Source: Nitrospira sp.
GTDB lineage: Bacteria; Nitrospirota; Nitrospiria; Nitrospirales; Nitrospiraceae
Assembly: GCA_019636835.1 (NCBI GenBank)
Contig: JAHBWU010000010.1
Span: 1-64,000, forward strand
Direction: 5' to 3'
DNA: 64,000 bases
In this document: in pieces, positions 1-8,376 of the stretch
Numbering within the stretch: the stretch's first letter is position 1
Layout: each line of letters opens with the position of its first letter
Made by a program: the position numbers and the translations under genes
The notes under the pieces: model-generated
The model's input: the letters and a program-made list of their open reading frames with translations, nothing else
What the model was told of the DNA's origin: nothing
Database searches by the model: none

Positions 1-32
1 AAGATTCCCGGACAAGGCAACATCGGCATTGC

Positions 33-70
33 GGGTCTCCTCTGATAGACACTCAGTGTCGCCGAGACCC
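33..70 (-). terminator. nested inverted repeat downstream of the ABC permease gene
   Basis: An outer 7-bp repeat (GGGTCTC at 33-39, GAGACCC at 64-70) encloses a perfect inner one (GACACT-C-AGTGTC, 48-60). It lies just past the stop of the minus-strand permease gene and could end that transcript. No U-tract follows on either strand, so an intrinsic terminator is unproven. Nothing else is recognisable in bases 1-122. Confidence 0.3.
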
Positions 71-122
71 AGCACGACATGAGTCTGGTCTACACTAGCA
101 CAGAGCCCTCTGGATTACAACC

Positions 123-914
123 TTACTCCCCGACTCGAACCAGGAGCCCCTGGTCCTTACAGTAGGCAACCGTCCGATAGAACCAAGCGACGACGGCGAC
201 AAGCAAGGCCCCATTCAGGCAAACCGCCCAGGCAAGGTCCCCACCGGGTGGTACACCTGTACTCAGGACAGTCCGCATGCCCTCAAAGATATGTGCCGCC
301 GGATTCACCCATGCAATCATCTGCAGCCACTTGGGCAACACTTCCATAGGGTAGAAGACACAAGATATCGGTTGGAAGAGAAACACCATGCTCCAGGCGA
401 GCACTTCGGCCTCTTGTCCGAACCTCATGATGAGTGAGGTCGTAAACACGCCGATAATCCAGCCGGTAACGACCAAATTGAGCACTAACGGCATCAGCCA
501 CACCCCGACGACCAGAATGTTATACGAATAAAAAAGAAAGGCACAACCCACCATGACGATCGAGACGACCACCACCTTCATCACGCTCATGACCATCGTG
601 GCGGTCAGAAACTCGCTCGGTTTCAGAGGGCTGGCGAATAGGTTCATTAAGTTACGCGCCCAGAGTTCTTCGAGAAAGGAAATCGTGATCCCCTGTTGCG
701 ATCGGAACAGCATGTCCCATAGGATCAACGCGCCCAAGAAAAAGGTGACGAATCCAGGAACCTGGCTTTGGTATCGAGCGAGATAGAGCGTGATAAACCC
801 CCAGATCACGAGATCCAGGAAAGGCCAGTAAAAGATTTCCATAATGCGGGGCAAACTGCGTCGGTAGAGGTACAAATGCCTGACGATCAATGCCGTGATG
901 CGGTGCAGTTTCAT
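123..914 (-). CDS. ABC-2 type exporter permease
   Basis: Integral membrane subunit of an ABC exporter, about 263 residues, with some six hydrophobic segments and the usual ABC-2 layout: a cytoplasmic N-terminus rich in Arg/His, then paired helices, and a late segment containing NPAAHIFEGMR, typical of the family. It follows the ATPase gene and a small membrane-protein gene in one operon, overlapping the latter by 4 bases. A GTG two codons earlier (920) is possible, but the ATG at 914 has AGGA at good spacing. The substrate cannot be read from sequence. The neighbourhood of cytochrome and molybdenum-cofactor genes makes a role in envelope or cofactor biogenesis possible, but that is inference. 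Confidence 0.85.
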   Translation of the reverse strand: MKLHRITALIVRHLYLYRRSLPRIMEIFYWPFLDLVIWGFITLYLARYQSQVPGFVTFFLGALILWDMLFRSQQGITISFLEELWARNLMNLFASPLKPSEFLTATMVMSVMKVVVVSIVMVGCAFLFYSYNILVVGVWLMPLVLNLVVTGWIIGVFTTSLIMRFGQEAEVLAWSMVFLFQPISCVFYPMEVLPKWLQMIAWVNPAAHIFEGMRTVLSTGVPPGGDLAWAVCLNGALLVAVVAWFYRTVAYCKDQGLLVRVGE

Positions 915-1321
915 CGGCACGTCCTATGATCATGTTCATCATGACAGTCCCCGCATCCCTGATGCATACCGAGAAGGTCTCCCATGAGCTGCCGGACGCT
1001 CGAGACCAGGTGTGCCCCCGCCCGTTGTCCGTCGGACATCCTCCGCAACCAGAGACCCGCCAATACCGTCGGCATCCCCATGAGCCCCACGGCGAACATA
1101 GACGTCATACGTTCAAGATCACTCATCCACCACACAAGAGCGATCGCCAAGGCAAGCGGCACACCTCCTCCCACCAAACTCATGAAGACAATACGCCGGC
1201 CGCATGTCCCTCGGCTCAGACCGACCAGACTGATCGCCAGCCAAAAGAGACCCCAGGCCGCACTGAGTGCCAGCCCTCCCGCAAGAAATCCGGCACAACC
1301 ATCGATCAATACGTCCGTCAC
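911..1321 (-). CDS. small membrane protein with C-terminal CXXCH motif
   Basis: Unrecognised protein of 136 residues between the ATPase and permease genes of an ABC exporter. Hydrophobic stretches at roughly residues 8-36, 44-66 and 72-94 indicate three or so membrane helices. The tail is rich in His and Cys and contains C123-G-D-C126-H127, a c-type haem-binding motif, followed by more His/Asp/Glu. It may bind haem if the tail is periplasmic, or a metal ion otherwise; topology decides. Start is GTG at 1321, overlapping the ATPase stop (GTGA), and its stop overlaps the permease start, so translational coupling is likely. Confidence 0.75.
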   Translation of the reverse strand: MTDVLIDGCAGFLAGGLALSAAWGLFWLAISLVGLSRGTCGRRIVFMSLVGGGVPLALAIALVWWMSDLERMTSMFAVGLMGMPTVLAGLWLRRMSDGQRAGAHLVSSVRQLMGDLLGMHQGCGDCHDEHDHRTCR

Positions 1322-2061
1322 GATGATGATCGCCCCTGCTCCCGTGCAAACTTCAAGAACACCTCTTCCAAATCGGCCTTCCCGAATCGGTCGACAATTT
1401 CCTGCGCGGTTCCTTCCGCCACAATACGTCCGCGCTGAAGAAAAATGATGCGATCCGACATTTCTTCCATTTCGCGCATATTATGTGACGTGTAGAGGAT
1501 GCTGAGGCCGGATGATCGCCGCTCTTCTTTCAGCAACGATCTGATCTTGTCGGCGATATCGGGGTCCAAACTCGCCGTCGGCTCGTCAAGAAAGAGGATG
1601 CGTGGTTCGGTAAGAAACGCTTTCGCCAAGGTGAGTCTCGTCATCTGCCCCGACGACAACTTGCGGGTGATCTTGCCGCGGAACTCCCCCATCTCCAGTT
1701 TTTTGACGATGTCGTTGACGCGTCGAGCCATATCCGAAATCCCGTAGAGCCGCGCGACGACCCATAAATTTTCTTCTACCGTGAGCGCCTGGGGCATGGA
1801 GATGTAGGTAGACGAAAAGTTGACCTGCTGCAGAATCTCCTCACGATGAGTCGCGAGATCCAGGCCGAACATATGAATAGAGCCGGCCGTAGGGGTCACG
1901 AGTCCCAAGAGCATCTGAATGGTGGTGGTCTTCCCGGCTCCGTTCGGCCCCAAGAGTCCCAGAATTTCTCCCGGTCTGATCTCAAAAGACACCCCATTGA
2001 CCGCCGTAAAGTCGCCGAACCGCTTGGTCAGATCCGACACTTTCAGCACTGGAGTAGCCAT
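1318..2061 (-). CDS. ABC transporter ATP-binding protein
   Basis: Nucleotide-binding subunit energising the exporter encoded downstream. Walker A GPNGAGKTT is near residues 38-46, the signature LSSGQ near 135-139, Walker B ILFLDEP near 155-161, and the switch His follows in TSHNM. About 247 residues, normal for drug/polysaccharide-type ABC-2 ATPases. The ATG at 2061 is preceded by an in-frame GTG (2064); no strong ribosome site distinguishes them. It is the first gene of the three-gene operon and its stop overlaps the next start. Specificity is unknown. Confidence 0.9.
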   Translation of the reverse strand: MATPVLKVSDLTKRFGDFTAVNGVSFEIRPGEILGLLGPNGAGKTTTIQMLLGLVTPTAGSIHMFGLDLATHREEILQQVNFSSTYISMPQALTVEENLWVVARLYGISDMARRVNDIVKKLEMGEFRGKITRKLSSGQMTRLTLAKAFLTEPRILFLDEPTASLDPDIADKIRSLLKEERRSSGLSILYTSHNMREMEEMSDRIIFLQRGRIVAEGTAQEIVDRFGKADLEEVFLKFAREQGRSSS

Positions 2062-2082
2062 CACGTTGACGGATTCGGTCGA

Positions 2083-2793
2083 TTAGTTGAATAGCAAGGA
2101 GCCGCTGATCTTCTCCGGGATATGGCAGGTCTCGCATTTCCGGTCTAACGTTTTTCCGCGATACTGTGCCTTCCCATCATGGCAACGAAAACAGTCATTG
2201 AGCGCCCTCGCGCGAAGATAGGAGCCGTCCGGATGATTCGGATGCCAAGATCGGCTGTCCGCCGATACATGTCCGCGTGGAATGACAATAGGATAACCCT
2301 TGATGGGTTCATCATGCACGACGCCGGAATGACAAGTCGTACACCCCTCCTCCTGTCCACGGACTCTGAAAGCCTCCATATGTCGGCGATGGTTCATGAC
2401 CAGCCCCACCTCTTTCACCGGCGACGGAAGATCGCGCGGCGCCGTCTCGGACACGCGAAGGATATGACGATGGCAACTGAGACAGACTCCGGAATCCACC
2501 TTTGCCTTGAGATTGTGTGCATCGGTCGGCGTTCCAAATACGTAGATCGCTGCATCTCTCACTCCTGCCCAGACCTTATCGCTTAACCACCCTTCGAGAC
2601 CGGGCCTCACATGACATGCAACACAAGTAACTTCCTTATGGGAAGACTTGGTCCAGCTCTCATAAGCAGGGGCGATCGTGTGGCATCCTGCGCAGAATGT
2701 GGGATGATCTGTAAGCGGTATCGCAGCTCCAACCAGAGCCATAGCTCCGATCACGAGGGTCAGCAACAGCGTGGCCTTAGACTTCCCGCTCAT
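2083..2793 (-). CDS. six-haem c-type cytochrome, NapC/NirT-like N-terminus
   Basis: Membrane-anchored or periplasmic multihaem cytochrome of 236 residues. A hydrophobic segment at about residues 8-26 is followed by six CXXCH motifs at Cys34, Cys57, Cys104, Cys151, Cys201 and Cys220, with many extra His residues that could be distal ligands. The N-terminal anchor and first two haem sites resemble NapC/NirT quinol dehydrogenases, but the rest is too divergent for a firm name. It probably passes electrons between the quinone pool and periplasmic partners (inference). Its start lies inside the 3' end of mobB, so the two are co-transcribed. Confidence 0.85.
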   Translation of the reverse strand: MSGKSKATLLLTLVIGAMALVGAAIPLTDHPTFCAGCHTIAPAYESWTKSSHKEVTCVACHVRPGLEGWLSDKVWAGVRDAAIYVFGTPTDAHNLKAKVDSGVCLSCHRHILRVSETAPRDLPSPVKEVGLVMNHRRHMEAFRVRGQEEGCTTCHSGVVHDEPIKGYPIVIPRGHVSADSRSWHPNHPDGSYLRARALNDCFRCHDGKAQYRGKTLDRKCETCHIPEKISGSLLFN

Positions 2794-3295
2794 GCTCCCG
2801 TCGTCTAAGGGGGAACTGCTTGATTAAGAGGGCGGCGACGCCGGCCACATCGTCCAGATGGAGCACAGGCACGGGAAGATTGATCGGTTTGTCCGAAACC
2901 ACCGCCAAGAGACCGTCGGAAGCGTATGCAATTTCACCGGGCTGATCACGAACGATGATGATCTTCGGATACCCTTCACTTTTCCACCCTTCCGCGATGA
3001 TGAGGTCGTAAGAGGCATCCAAGAAACGATCGCGCACTTCCTCCACCTTCAGCTGTTCGGAAACATCGGCAAACAGCGCGAGGCTCCCCTTCGAGACCAC
3101 CACAACACTAGCGGCGCCGGCGCGTTTATGGCGCCAACTATCTTTACCTTCCGTATCGAGATCAAACCCATGGCCCGCATGTTTGACCGTCGCCACACGG
3201 TACCCGGCTCTCACCAACTCGGGGATAACCCGTTCGATCAAGGTTGTTTTGCCGCTGTTCGAGCGGCCGATAAAAGAGACGATGGGGACTGGCAT
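2777..3295 (-). CDS. mobB: molybdopterin-guanine dinucleotide biosynthesis adaptor MobB
   Basis: GTP-binding protein that assists MobA in attaching GMP to molybdopterin for DMSO-reductase-type molybdoenzymes. Walker A GRSNSGKTT lies near the N-terminus, with the family patterns TVKHAGHGFD and DLIIAEGWK. About 172 residues, normal length. The ATG at 3295 is preferred over a TTG at 3304; neither has a clear ribosome site because a heptamer-repeat block ends directly upstream. It follows moeA and precedes the cytochrome gene. No mobA is in the window. Confidence 0.92.
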   Translation of the reverse strand: MPVPIVSFIGRSNSGKTTLIERVIPELVRAGYRVATVKHAGHGFDLDTEGKDSWRHKRAGAASVVVVSKGSLALFADVSEQLKVEEVRDRFLDASYDLIIAEGWKSEGYPKIIIVRDQPGEIAYASDGLLAVVSDKPINLPVPVLHLDDVAGVAALLIKQFPLRRREHEREV

Positions 3296-3300
3296 TGAAG

Positions 3301-3368
3301 TCAATGGTCAATGGCCAATGGTCAATGGTCGGAGAAATTATGACCAATGACTCATGACCAATGACTCC
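3301..3368. repeat. heptamer repeat arms between moeA and mobB
   Basis: Left arm is four heptamers in tandem (TCAATGG, TCAATGG, CCAATGG, TCAATGG); right arm is four heptamers (TGACCAA, TGACTCA, TGACCAA, TGACTCC). The two arms are roughly inverse complements separated by about 12 bases, so the transcript can fold into a hairpin. It fills the spacer between moeA stop (3376) and mobB start (3295). A related arrangement with another unit sequence occurs at 49.3 and 58.9 kb. Confidence 0.85.
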
Positions 3369-3375
3369 CTGTATT

Positions 3376-4674
3376 CTAGCAACAAGAAAGGCGATGCTCG
3401 CCGGAATGCCCATGCTCGGTTTTAGCAGGCCATGCCTCACCGCTCAACAATTGAACCACCACCTCGTCACCGGGATTGAGCCGCTCAACTTCTACCGGCA
3501 CATCGATGAGACAATTCGCCTTGACCATGGACGTAAGAATACCGGAGCCCTGGTCTCCGGTCGTTCGAACCATGAACACACCTTCTTCCCTCGTGAGAAT
3601 GCCGCGCAGGAAATGGCGCCGATCGCCCCGCTTGGAAAATCGTTCCTGAAATATGGCCTGAACCACCGGACGTCCATAGCTCCGACATCCACTCATTTTG
3701 AGTAACGCAGGTCGCACCAATTGCTCGAAGGTCACCATCGACGAGACCGGATTGCCCGGGAGACCGAACGCGAGCTTGCCCTGGATCTTCCCGAAGGCCA
3801 GCGGTTGACCGGGCCGGATGGCGAGTTTCCAAAAATTCATCTCGGCGCCGAGCTCACGGAACACCGCTTTGGTGAAATCATAGTCACCCATCGATACCCC
3901 GCCGGACAATACCAACATGTCGGCATTCAATCCTTGCGAGATCTTTTCTTTGATCGCCATCGGCGTATCACGCGCGATGCCGAGCAATAATGGAATGCCA
4001 CCCGCTTCCTGCACAGCCGCAGCCATCCCATAGCTGTTCGAATTGATGATCTTCTCCTCGCTGAATCGCTCGTCCAAGTCGGCCAACTCATCACCGGTGG
4101 AAAGGATCGCCACCCGGGGCCGCTGGTAGACAAATGCGAACGGTTTGGCCAAGATGGCCAGCATTCCTGCTTCACTTGGACGGATCCGAGTCCCTTTGGC
4201 AATGATGCAATCACCCTTCTTGACGTCCCCACCCTGCGGCCGAATATTGGCTCCTTTGGGTTCCGCCTTAAACACGCGGACCGAATCAGGCGTATGTTCC
4301 GTATCTTCAACCTTCAGAACTGTATCCGCCCCTTGAGGGATCGGAGCCCCCGTCATGATCCGGATGGCCTGTCCAAAACCGATCGTTTTCGACGGCATCA
4401 CCCCTGCCGGAACATCCTCGATGACCGAGAGGGTGACCGGTTTTTGAATGGCTTGCTCCTGTTTGATATCCTCCCATCTGACGGCAAACCCATCCATGGC
4501 GGAGTTATCCCACGGTGGATTATCGCGCTCAGCGATGATGTCTTCGCTCAGGACACGGCCCAAGGCATCCAGAATCGAGATCTTTTCAACACCCAACACC
4601 GGCGCAGCATCGAGCACGATCCTTTGCGCCTCGTAGAGTTGGGTCAATCCGGTCATGGCATCCGCAGCTTTCAC
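3376..4674 (-). CDS. moeA: molybdopterin molybdenumtransferase MoeA
   Basis: Inserts molybdate into adenylylated molybdopterin, the last common step of molybdenum-cofactor synthesis in the cytoplasm. The family signature NPPWDNSAMDGFAVR is near residues 53-67, followed by the MoeA/MogA domain with STGDEL and SGGVSMGDYD, and the C-terminal domain IV. 432 residues, close to the usual ~410. Start is GTG at 4674 with AGGGAG 8 bases upstream inside mrp; the ATG at 4656 is the alternative. The GTGA overlap with the mrp stop indicates coupling. Confidence 0.95.
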   Translation of the reverse strand: MKAADAMTGLTQLYEAQRIVLDAAPVLGVEKISILDALGRVLSEDIIAERDNPPWDNSAMDGFAVRWEDIKQEQAIQKPVTLSVIEDVPAGVMPSKTIGFGQAIRIMTGAPIPQGADTVLKVEDTEHTPDSVRVFKAEPKGANIRPQGGDVKKGDCIIAKGTRIRPSEAGMLAILAKPFAFVYQRPRVAILSTGDELADLDERFSEEKIINSNSYGMAAAVQEAGGIPLLLGIARDTPMAIKEKISQGLNADMLVLSGGVSMGDYDFTKAVFRELGAEMNFWKLAIRPGQPLAFGKIQGKLAFGLPGNPVSSMVTFEQLVRPALLKMSGCRSYGRPVVQAIFQERFSKRGDRRHFLRGILTREEGVFMVRTTGDQGSGILTSMVKANCLIDVPVEVERLNPGDEVVVQLLSGEAWPAKTEHGHSGEHRLSCC

Positions 4675-5639
4675 TGGCCGACTCCCTTCAGCGGTCCCGC
4701 AGTCGCCCGACCAACTTTCAGCAGCGATGCGCCTTTTTTACAGAAGGTTTCCACCTGATTGGCGATACGGTGGTACGCCTCCGCCGTCGGCGTGTCTGAA
4801 TTGAACAGCGCAAAGGGTTCACCCGCGTCGGACTGTGTGACCACGTCCGGGTCGAGCGGAATCCTCCCTAAAAATGGGACTCCCATATCGAGCGCTGACG
4901 CTTCCCCACCGCCCTTCCGGAATACATCAATATGAGTATGGCAATGCGGACACTCGAGCCCGCTCATATTTTCCACGATCCCGACGATCGGCACCTCGCT
5001 GTCCTTGCAAAACGTGACCGACTTTCTGGAATCAAGGAGCGCCACTTCTTGTGGCGTGGTAATAATCACGGCACCGCTCACCGTGCCGAGTAGATCGATC
5101 GTCGTGACCGATTCGTTCCCGGTTCCCGGCGGAAGATCGACCAGGAGAAAATTCAAATCCTGCCAATCGACACCCCCGAGCAGCTGATTGATGAATTCGT
5201 ACTTGTAGGCATCGCGCCAGATAATCGGGTCATCCGAGTTCTGCAACAGAAACGACATCGAGGCGATCTTCAAATTGTAGGCTTGGAAGGGAATAATCCC
5301 GCCGGAGGTGCTGACCTTGAGCTTCTGACCTTCCGCGCCGACCATTTTCGGAATGTTGGGCCCGTGAATATCCATGTCACAGATACCGACGTGCCATCCT
5401 TTGAGTGCGAGGCTCACCGCGATGTTTGTCGTGCACGTGCTCTTTCCTACCCCACCTTTATTGCTCATGATGAGGACTTTGTGCTCGATGCGCTCCATCC
5501 GTTTGGCGACCAGCCATCGGCTATGTCCTTCTTTATCCTTTTGACACCGTTCGTTTTCGTCGCAGATGGCGCACGCCCACATATAGGTGCAGGCATCTCC
5601 ACCAGTACCAGTATTGATGACGTTGAGTTCACGTGCCAT
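4671..5639 (-). CDS. Mrp/Nbp35-type iron-sulfur carrier P-loop ATPase
   Basis: Scaffold/carrier ATPase that assembles and delivers [4Fe-4S] clusters. The deviant Walker A KGGVGKST is near residue 65, followed by DMDIHGPNIPKM and LLVDLPPGTG; a CPHC pair near residue 230 fits the conserved C-terminal CXXC. Ahead of the P-loop there is a four-cysteine N-terminal extension (C-x5-C-x2-C-x5-C), closer to Nbp35/Ind1-type proteins than to short Mrp. The ATG at 5639 has AAGGAAAG at proper spacing; an upstream TTG (5657) lacks one. Placed between tatC and moeA, it may serve FeS clusters of an exported molybdoenzyme (inference). Confidence 0.92.
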   Translation of the reverse strand: MARELNVINTGTGGDACTYMWACAICDENERCQKDKEGHSRWLVAKRMERIEHKVLIMSNKGGVGKSTCTTNIAVSLALKGWHVGICDMDIHGPNIPKMVGAEGQKLKVSTSGGIIPFQAYNLKIASMSFLLQNSDDPIIWRDAYKYEFINQLLGGVDWQDLNFLLVDLPPGTGNESVTTIDLLGTVSGAVIITTPQEVALLDSRKSVTFCKDSEVPIVGIVENMSGLECPHCHTHIDVFRKGGGEASALDMGVPFLGRIPLDPDVVTQSDAGEPFALFNSDTPTAEAYHRIANQVETFCKKGASLLKVGRATAGPLKGVGQ

Positions 5640-5703
5640 GGGATTTCTTTCCTTCAAAAATTCTGTTTGTCGCCTTTATCGCTCACAGAGGTTGAAAACT
5701 AGG

Positions 5704-5825
5704 AGGATGTTCAAAAAGGCCATCCAGCGAGGCCGCAGCGAGCGAAGAGGCGAGGCGTACGCTTCGGTACGTTGAGCCTCTGAGCGATGCGAGAACAAAG
5801 CTGGCGGACTTTTTCAACATCCTGC
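5704..5825 (-). repeat. palindromic intergenic repeat, copy 1
   Basis: A ~122-bp imperfect palindrome. Read on the minus strand it opens GCAGGATGTTGAAAAAG, whose first G is the last base of the tatC stop codon TAG, and closes CCTTTTTGAACATCCT. An inner pair CGTAC/GTACG forms an apical hairpin. Related copies lie at 34897-35023 and 37218-37342, all in the same orientation relative to the upstream gene. No coding potential is evident. Confidence 0.88.
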
Positions 5826-6766
5826 TAATGGTGTCTCCCTCCGGAAACGTTGACATAGTCATCGCCCGACGATTTCGGCATCGACATACCTGAAGCAGTC
5901 CCCCCGACCCCTACCCCGGCCATGGCGACTGTCGGAACACCCGATTGATGACTTTCTGCGGGCACTTTTTTGCCGAAAACCTTCGCGCCGAAAATGCCGA
6001 TCCAATAGAGAAGAAACATGGGAACGGCCATAAGCGTCTGATTGAACGGGTCCGGCGTGGGAGTCAGAATCGCGGCGATGACAAAAGATCCCAACAACGC
6101 CCACTTCCAATACTGAACCAGGAACGGCGCATCGACCCAACCCAACTTCGCCATGAGGGTGATGGCTAACGGCACTTCAAAGATCAGCCCGAAGACCGTC
6201 AAGAACCACAGAGCAAACCCGACGTACTGGGCGATCGAGATCTGCGGCACAAATCCGGCGTTGACTCCGTACGAAATCAAAAAATTCAAAGCGAACGGAA
6301 GCACGAAGAAAAACGAAAATCCTGCCCCGGCATAGAACGCCAATGCGCTCACGCAGACGAACGGCCCGACAAACCGTCGCTCCTGAGCGTGAAGTCCCGG
6401 AACGACGAACCTCCAGATCTCAAACAAGAAATAGGGCATGGCGAGCACGATCGCGAACAGTCCCGCCACCTTGACGTTCTGCCAGAGTGCCTCGGCCGGG
6501 GCAAGAAATACAAACGGCACCGTCGGTAAATCGGTGGGCTCCCAGGTCAATTTGCTCGGCACGAACATATTCTGGAGCGGAACCCGCAACCATTTGACCA
6601 ACGCATCGGCATAAAAAAACGTCCCCGTGAAAACGACCGCCAGGGTAATCACCGCGCGGGTGAGCCGGACCTGGAACTCCACGAGGTGCTCCATGACCGG
6701 CATCTTCTTGTCTTCCAGCGGCTTAAAGACCGAATCTTGCAGCCACCGATTCAGCTTATTCAGCAC
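5825..6766 (-). CDS. tatC: Sec-independent protein translocase TatC
   Basis: Polytopic core of the twin-arginine translocase that recognises Tat signal peptides and exports folded cofactor-containing proteins. It shows MEHLVEFQVRLTRAVI at the first helix, a conserved FEIWRFVVPGL segment and six hydrophobic segments. The GTG at 6766 (GAGG just upstream) gives 313 residues. A longer reading frame to 6952 would run into the htrA 3' end and add a non-TatC Arg-rich stretch. The C-terminus carries a Gly-rich tail ending in two His. No tatA/B is in the window. A repeat element starts at its stop codon. Confidence 0.95.
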   Translation of the reverse strand: MLNKLNRWLQDSVFKPLEDKKMPVMEHLVEFQVRLTRAVITLAVVFTGTFFYADALVKWLRVPLQNMFVPSKLTWEPTDLPTVPFVFLAPAEALWQNVKVAGLFAIVLAMPYFLFEIWRFVVPGLHAQERRFVGPFVCVSALAFYAGAGFSFFFVLPFALNFLISYGVNAGFVPQISIAQYVGFALWFLTVFGLIFEVPLAITLMAKLGWVDAPFLVQYWKWALLGSFVIAAILTPTPDPFNQTLMAVPMFLLYWIGIFGAKVFGKKVPAESHQSGVPTVAMAGVGVGGTASGMSMPKSSGDDYVNVSGGRHH

Positions 6767-6848
6767 ACAGCCTCGTAAGTTTCGATATCTGTCGATCCGA
6801 CGATCGGGCTTCCGGCAATCAACAGATCGACAGATTCCCCTGGGCTTC

Positions 6849-8354
6849 CTACTTCGGATTAATCGCCACAAACAGGCTGTTCCCTTGCCGATTGACCAAC
6901 AGCACGGCAAGTTCGTCTTTCTTGATCTTTTCCGCAGCCTTTTGATAATCACTGAGCGTCTTGATCGACTCGTGATTGACTTCTTGGATCACGTCACCAC
7001 GCTGGAGGCCGGCTGCCTCTGCCGGACCACCAGACTCGACCGACGTGATGACCACTCCAGCCGTCTTCGCGGAAATGTTCAACTGGCTCATCAACGCATT
7101 ATCCAGCGTTTGGACGCGCAACGACGCGAGCACATTGTCCGGGAGCTTCATCGTTTCTCCCGCTTCCTTCGGCGGCGCCGGTTCTTTCTTGGCCAGCATT
7201 TCATCCGAGGGGCGTTCGGCCACCTTCACGACGAGCAGCTGCTCCTTGCCTTCGCGCAAGACCTTGACCTGCGCGTCTTTCCCTACCACCGTTCTGGCGA
7301 CGAGATTGCGCAGCTGACTGACACTTTGTACATCCTTGCCGTTAAATGCCACGACGACATCGCCTCGCTTCACTCCAGCGGCATGGGAAGGGCCGTTTTC
7401 ATTGACATCGCTGATCAACACACCCTTCCGCTGCTCCGGAAGCTTGAATGATTTCGCCAAGGCCGGCGTAATCTCCTGGATCGCGACGCCCATCCATCCG
7501 CGTACCACCTTACCCGTTCTCTGGAGACTGTCCACGATATCGAGGGCGATGCTGCTGGGAATCGCAAACCCGATCCCTTCCGATCCGCCGGTTCGCGAGA
7601 AAATCGCGGTGTTGATACCGATCAGATCTCCGTTCATGTTGACAAGCGCGCCGCCAGAATTTCCGGGATTGATCGCTGCGTCGGTCTGAATGAAATCCTC
7701 GTAGTCGGCAATTCCGACATTCCCGCGCCCAAGGGCGCTGATGATGCCGAGCGTGACGGTGGAACTCAAGCCAAACGGACTTCCAACCGCCAGCACAAGA
7801 TCACCGACCTGTAACTTTTCGTACTCAGCCCATTTCAGCGACGGCAAATCCTTGGCGTCGATCTTGACGACCGCCAAATCCGTCTTCGGATCAGTGCCTA
7901 CCACTTTCGCCGAAAACTCGCGCCGATCGCTGAGAGTCACAGTAATCTGAGTGGCTCCCTCAACGACGTGATTATTGGTCACGATGAACCCGCTGGCATC
8001 CAAGATGACGCCGGAGCCCGCGCTCTGATCCGGACGATGCGGCATGGGTGGACCATGCGGAATCGGCGGCGGGGTCGGCCCTTCTCCTCCTCCCGGTTCG
8101 TCTCCAGGCGGTGGGGTCCCGAATGGACTAGGCGGAGCCCCTCCTCGTCTTCGGCTCCCTTCTCCTCCGCCCGTCACTGCGATATTCACAACGGCCGGAG
8201 TAGTCTTTTTCACGATATCCGAAAAGCCTTGAGCCCATGCTGGAGGGACCCCTGCGGCTGATGCAGGTGACACGCATCCACTGCCGGCTAGAGCCCACAC
8301 AATCAGTCCGCTGCCGATACATACTTTGGTCGCTTGCTGACTCCAGTTTGCCAT
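6849..8354 (-). CDS. periplasmic serine protease, HtrA/DegP family
   Basis: Exported trypsin-like protease/chaperone that degrades misfolded envelope proteins. From the ATG at 8354 (GGAGG 8 bases upstream) it has 501 residues: an N-terminal signal segment, a protease domain with catalytic His129 (TNNHVV), Asp159 (KTDLAVV) and Ser233 (GNSGGAL), and two PDZ domains. Between signal and protease domain lies an unusual insert of about 50 residues (roughly 62-110) of mostly Gly, Pro and Arg, where DegP has its LA/Q-linker region. It follows its own promoter and a leader with two hairpins. tatC lies 82 bases downstream. Confidence 0.95.
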   Translation of the reverse strand: MANWSQQATKVCIGSGLIVWALAGSGCVSPASAAGVPPAWAQGFSDIVKKTTPAVVNIAVTGGGEGSRRRGGAPPSPFGTPPPGDEPGGGEGPTPPPIPHGPPMPHRPDQSAGSGVILDASGFIVTNNHVVEGATQITVTLSDRREFSAKVVGTDPKTDLAVVKIDAKDLPSLKWAEYEKLQVGDLVLAVGSPFGLSSTVTLGIISALGRGNVGIADYEDFIQTDAAINPGNSGGALVNMNGDLIGINTAIFSRTGGSEGIGFAIPSSIALDIVDSLQRTGKVVRGWMGVAIQEITPALAKSFKLPEQRKGVLISDVNENGPSHAAGVKRGDVVVAFNGKDVQSVSQLRNLVARTVVGKDAQVKVLREGKEQLLVVKVAERPSDEMLAKKEPAPPKEAGETMKLPDNVLASLRVQTLDNALMSQLNISAKTAGVVITSVESGGPAEAAGLQRGDVIQEVNHESIKTLSDYQKAAEKIKKDELAVLLVNRQGNSLFVAINPK

Positions 8355-8376
8355 AACTGAATTCCTCCAGGATGTG

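Noticed and set aside
6767-6952. N-terminal extension of the tatC reading frame
   Set aside because: The extra 62 codons encode an Arg-rich sequence unlike TatC and overlap the htrA 3' end; the GTG at 6766 fits family length.
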